Shown here piece after piece: positions 5,851 through 6,388 of a stretch of DNA of 6,388 bases (the stretch's first letter is position 1; every line of letters starts with the position of its first letter). The DNA is taken from positions 1-6,388 of the forward strand of contig JAKLKT010000180.1 in NCBI GenBank assembly GCA_023150495.1, in the 5' to 3' direction. The stretch comes from Planctomycetota bacterium. GTDB lineage: Bacteria > Planctomycetota > PLA2. The position numbers and the translations under genes are program-made. The notes under the pieces are model-generated. The model saw only the letters and a list, made by a program, of their open reading frames with translations. It did not search any database and had not been told where the DNA came from.

Positions 5851-6388
5851 ATGGGAATCGGCTACGCGTGCCTCCGGGCGCTCCTCTTCCGGCTCGATCC
5901 GGAGAAGGCGCACGCGCTCGCGCTCCGGGCGGCCCGGGCCGGCGGCAGCGGACTCGCGAAGCTCGTCGGCGGCCGCGAGGTCCCTGGCCTCGCCCGCGAG
6001 GTCGCGGGGATCCGGTTCAACAACCCCGTCGGCCTCGCCGCGGGGTACGACAAGAACGGCATCGCGCTCCCCTTCTGGCGCGCGCTCGGCTTCGGCTTCG
6101 TCGAGTTCGGCACCGTGACGCCGCGGCCGCAGCCGGGCAACCCGCCGCCGCGCGTCTGGCGCTTCGGCAGGCACCGTGCGATCGGCAACGCGCTCGGGTT
6201 CCCGAGCGACGGCGCCTCGATGGTCGCGGCACGCATCCGGCGCGACAAGCTCCAGGGCGACATCGTCGGCATCAACCTCGGCAAGAACAAGGACACGCCG
6301 CTCCCCCGCGCAGCCGAGGACTACGTCGCCGCTCTCGACGCGACGCGCTCGGTCGCCGACTACTTCGTCGTCAACGTCTCGTCGCCGA
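5851..6388 (+). CDS. pyrD: Dihydroorotate dehydrogenase (quinone), class 2, N-terminal part (cut by window edge)
   Basis: PyrD oxidises dihydroorotate to orotate, the fourth step of UMP synthesis, passing electrons through FMN to membrane quinone. The 179 complete codons visible match class 2 enzymes from the first residue. An amphipathic N-terminal segment with LFRLDPEKAHALAL (12-25) is the membrane-associated, quinone-side part that marks class 2. The FMN-binding PVGLAAGYDKNG (59-70) follows, then FVEFGTVTPRPQPGNPPPR (83-101), GINLGKNKDTP (140-150) and VVNVSSP (173-179). The second Ser of that last motif (178) corresponds to the catalytic base Ser175 of E. coli PyrD; the sequence breaks off just after it. 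The common NRMGF motif reads NALGFPSDG (113-121), keeping the Asn. The ATG at 5851 has only a weak AGGG upstream and no in-frame rival start nearby. Confidence 0.95.
   Translation, partial: MGIGYACLRALLFRLDPEKAHALALRAARAGGSGLAKLVGGREVPGLAREVAGIRFNNPVGLAAGYDKNGIALPFWRALGFGFVEFGTVTPRPQPGNPPPRVWRFGRHRAIGNALGFPSDGASMVAARIRRDKLQGDIVGINLGKNKDTPLPRAAEDYVAALDATRSVADYFVVNVSSP

Noticed and set aside
4449..5852. A 467-codon minus-strand frame overlapping purB
   Set aside because: It is another frame of the purB region, with an Arg/Ala/Pro-rich product and no recognisable motif; purB is unambiguous.
4283..6118. A 611-codon plus-strand frame opposite purB that runs into pyrD
   Set aside because: It overlaps purB antisense and pyrD in the wrong frame. 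Its composition is low-complexity and both overlapped genes have intact conserved motifs.

Overview
The window is GC-rich bacterial chromosome, roughly 70% G+C by eye, with codons ending mostly in G or C. It holds five protein genes and no RNA gene, mobile element or CRISPR array that I can see. Four genes lie on the minus strand, in transcription order purB, a CFI-box protein, a nine-module repeat protein and ftsK. The fifth, pyrD, is divergent on the plus strand. Both end genes run off the window: ftsK keeps its N-terminal 336 residues and pyrD its first 179. The lineage cannot be fixed from this sequence. High GC, an adenylosuccinate lyase of the human ADSL type, a long protein of stacked carboxypeptidase-regulatory-like modules and a CFI-box protein together would fit Planctomycetota or another GC-rich environmental phylum; this is inference.

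Right side (4316-6388): purB and pyrD diverge from a 101-bp gap. They encode an adenylosuccinate lyase (purine synthesis) and a class 2 dihydroorotate dehydrogenase (pyrimidine synthesis). Neither has a convincing Shine-Dalgarno sequence, and each has a -10-like hexamer 10-13 nt before its start codon.

Middle (1137-4262): a 154-residue protein with the CFIATAAYG motif is followed 36 bp later by an 874-residue exported or membrane-anchored protein made of nine tandem beta-sandwich-like modules. A TTGACA/TAGACT promoter candidate sits in the short gap, with its TAGACT hexamer only 9 nt before the ATG, so the large gene may have its own promoter and a nearly leaderless message.

Left side (1-1136): the start of ftsK, the septal DNA translocase, follows a 128-bp gap that holds an 18-bp perfect palindrome. 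ftsK has the clearest ribosome binding site in the window.

The housekeeping genes are conventional. The least understood part is the CFI-box/nine-module pair. I see no hallmark of a defence system, toxin-antitoxin pair or integrated element. The very long plus-strand open frames opposite the minus-strand genes look like antisense shadows of GC-rich coding sequence.
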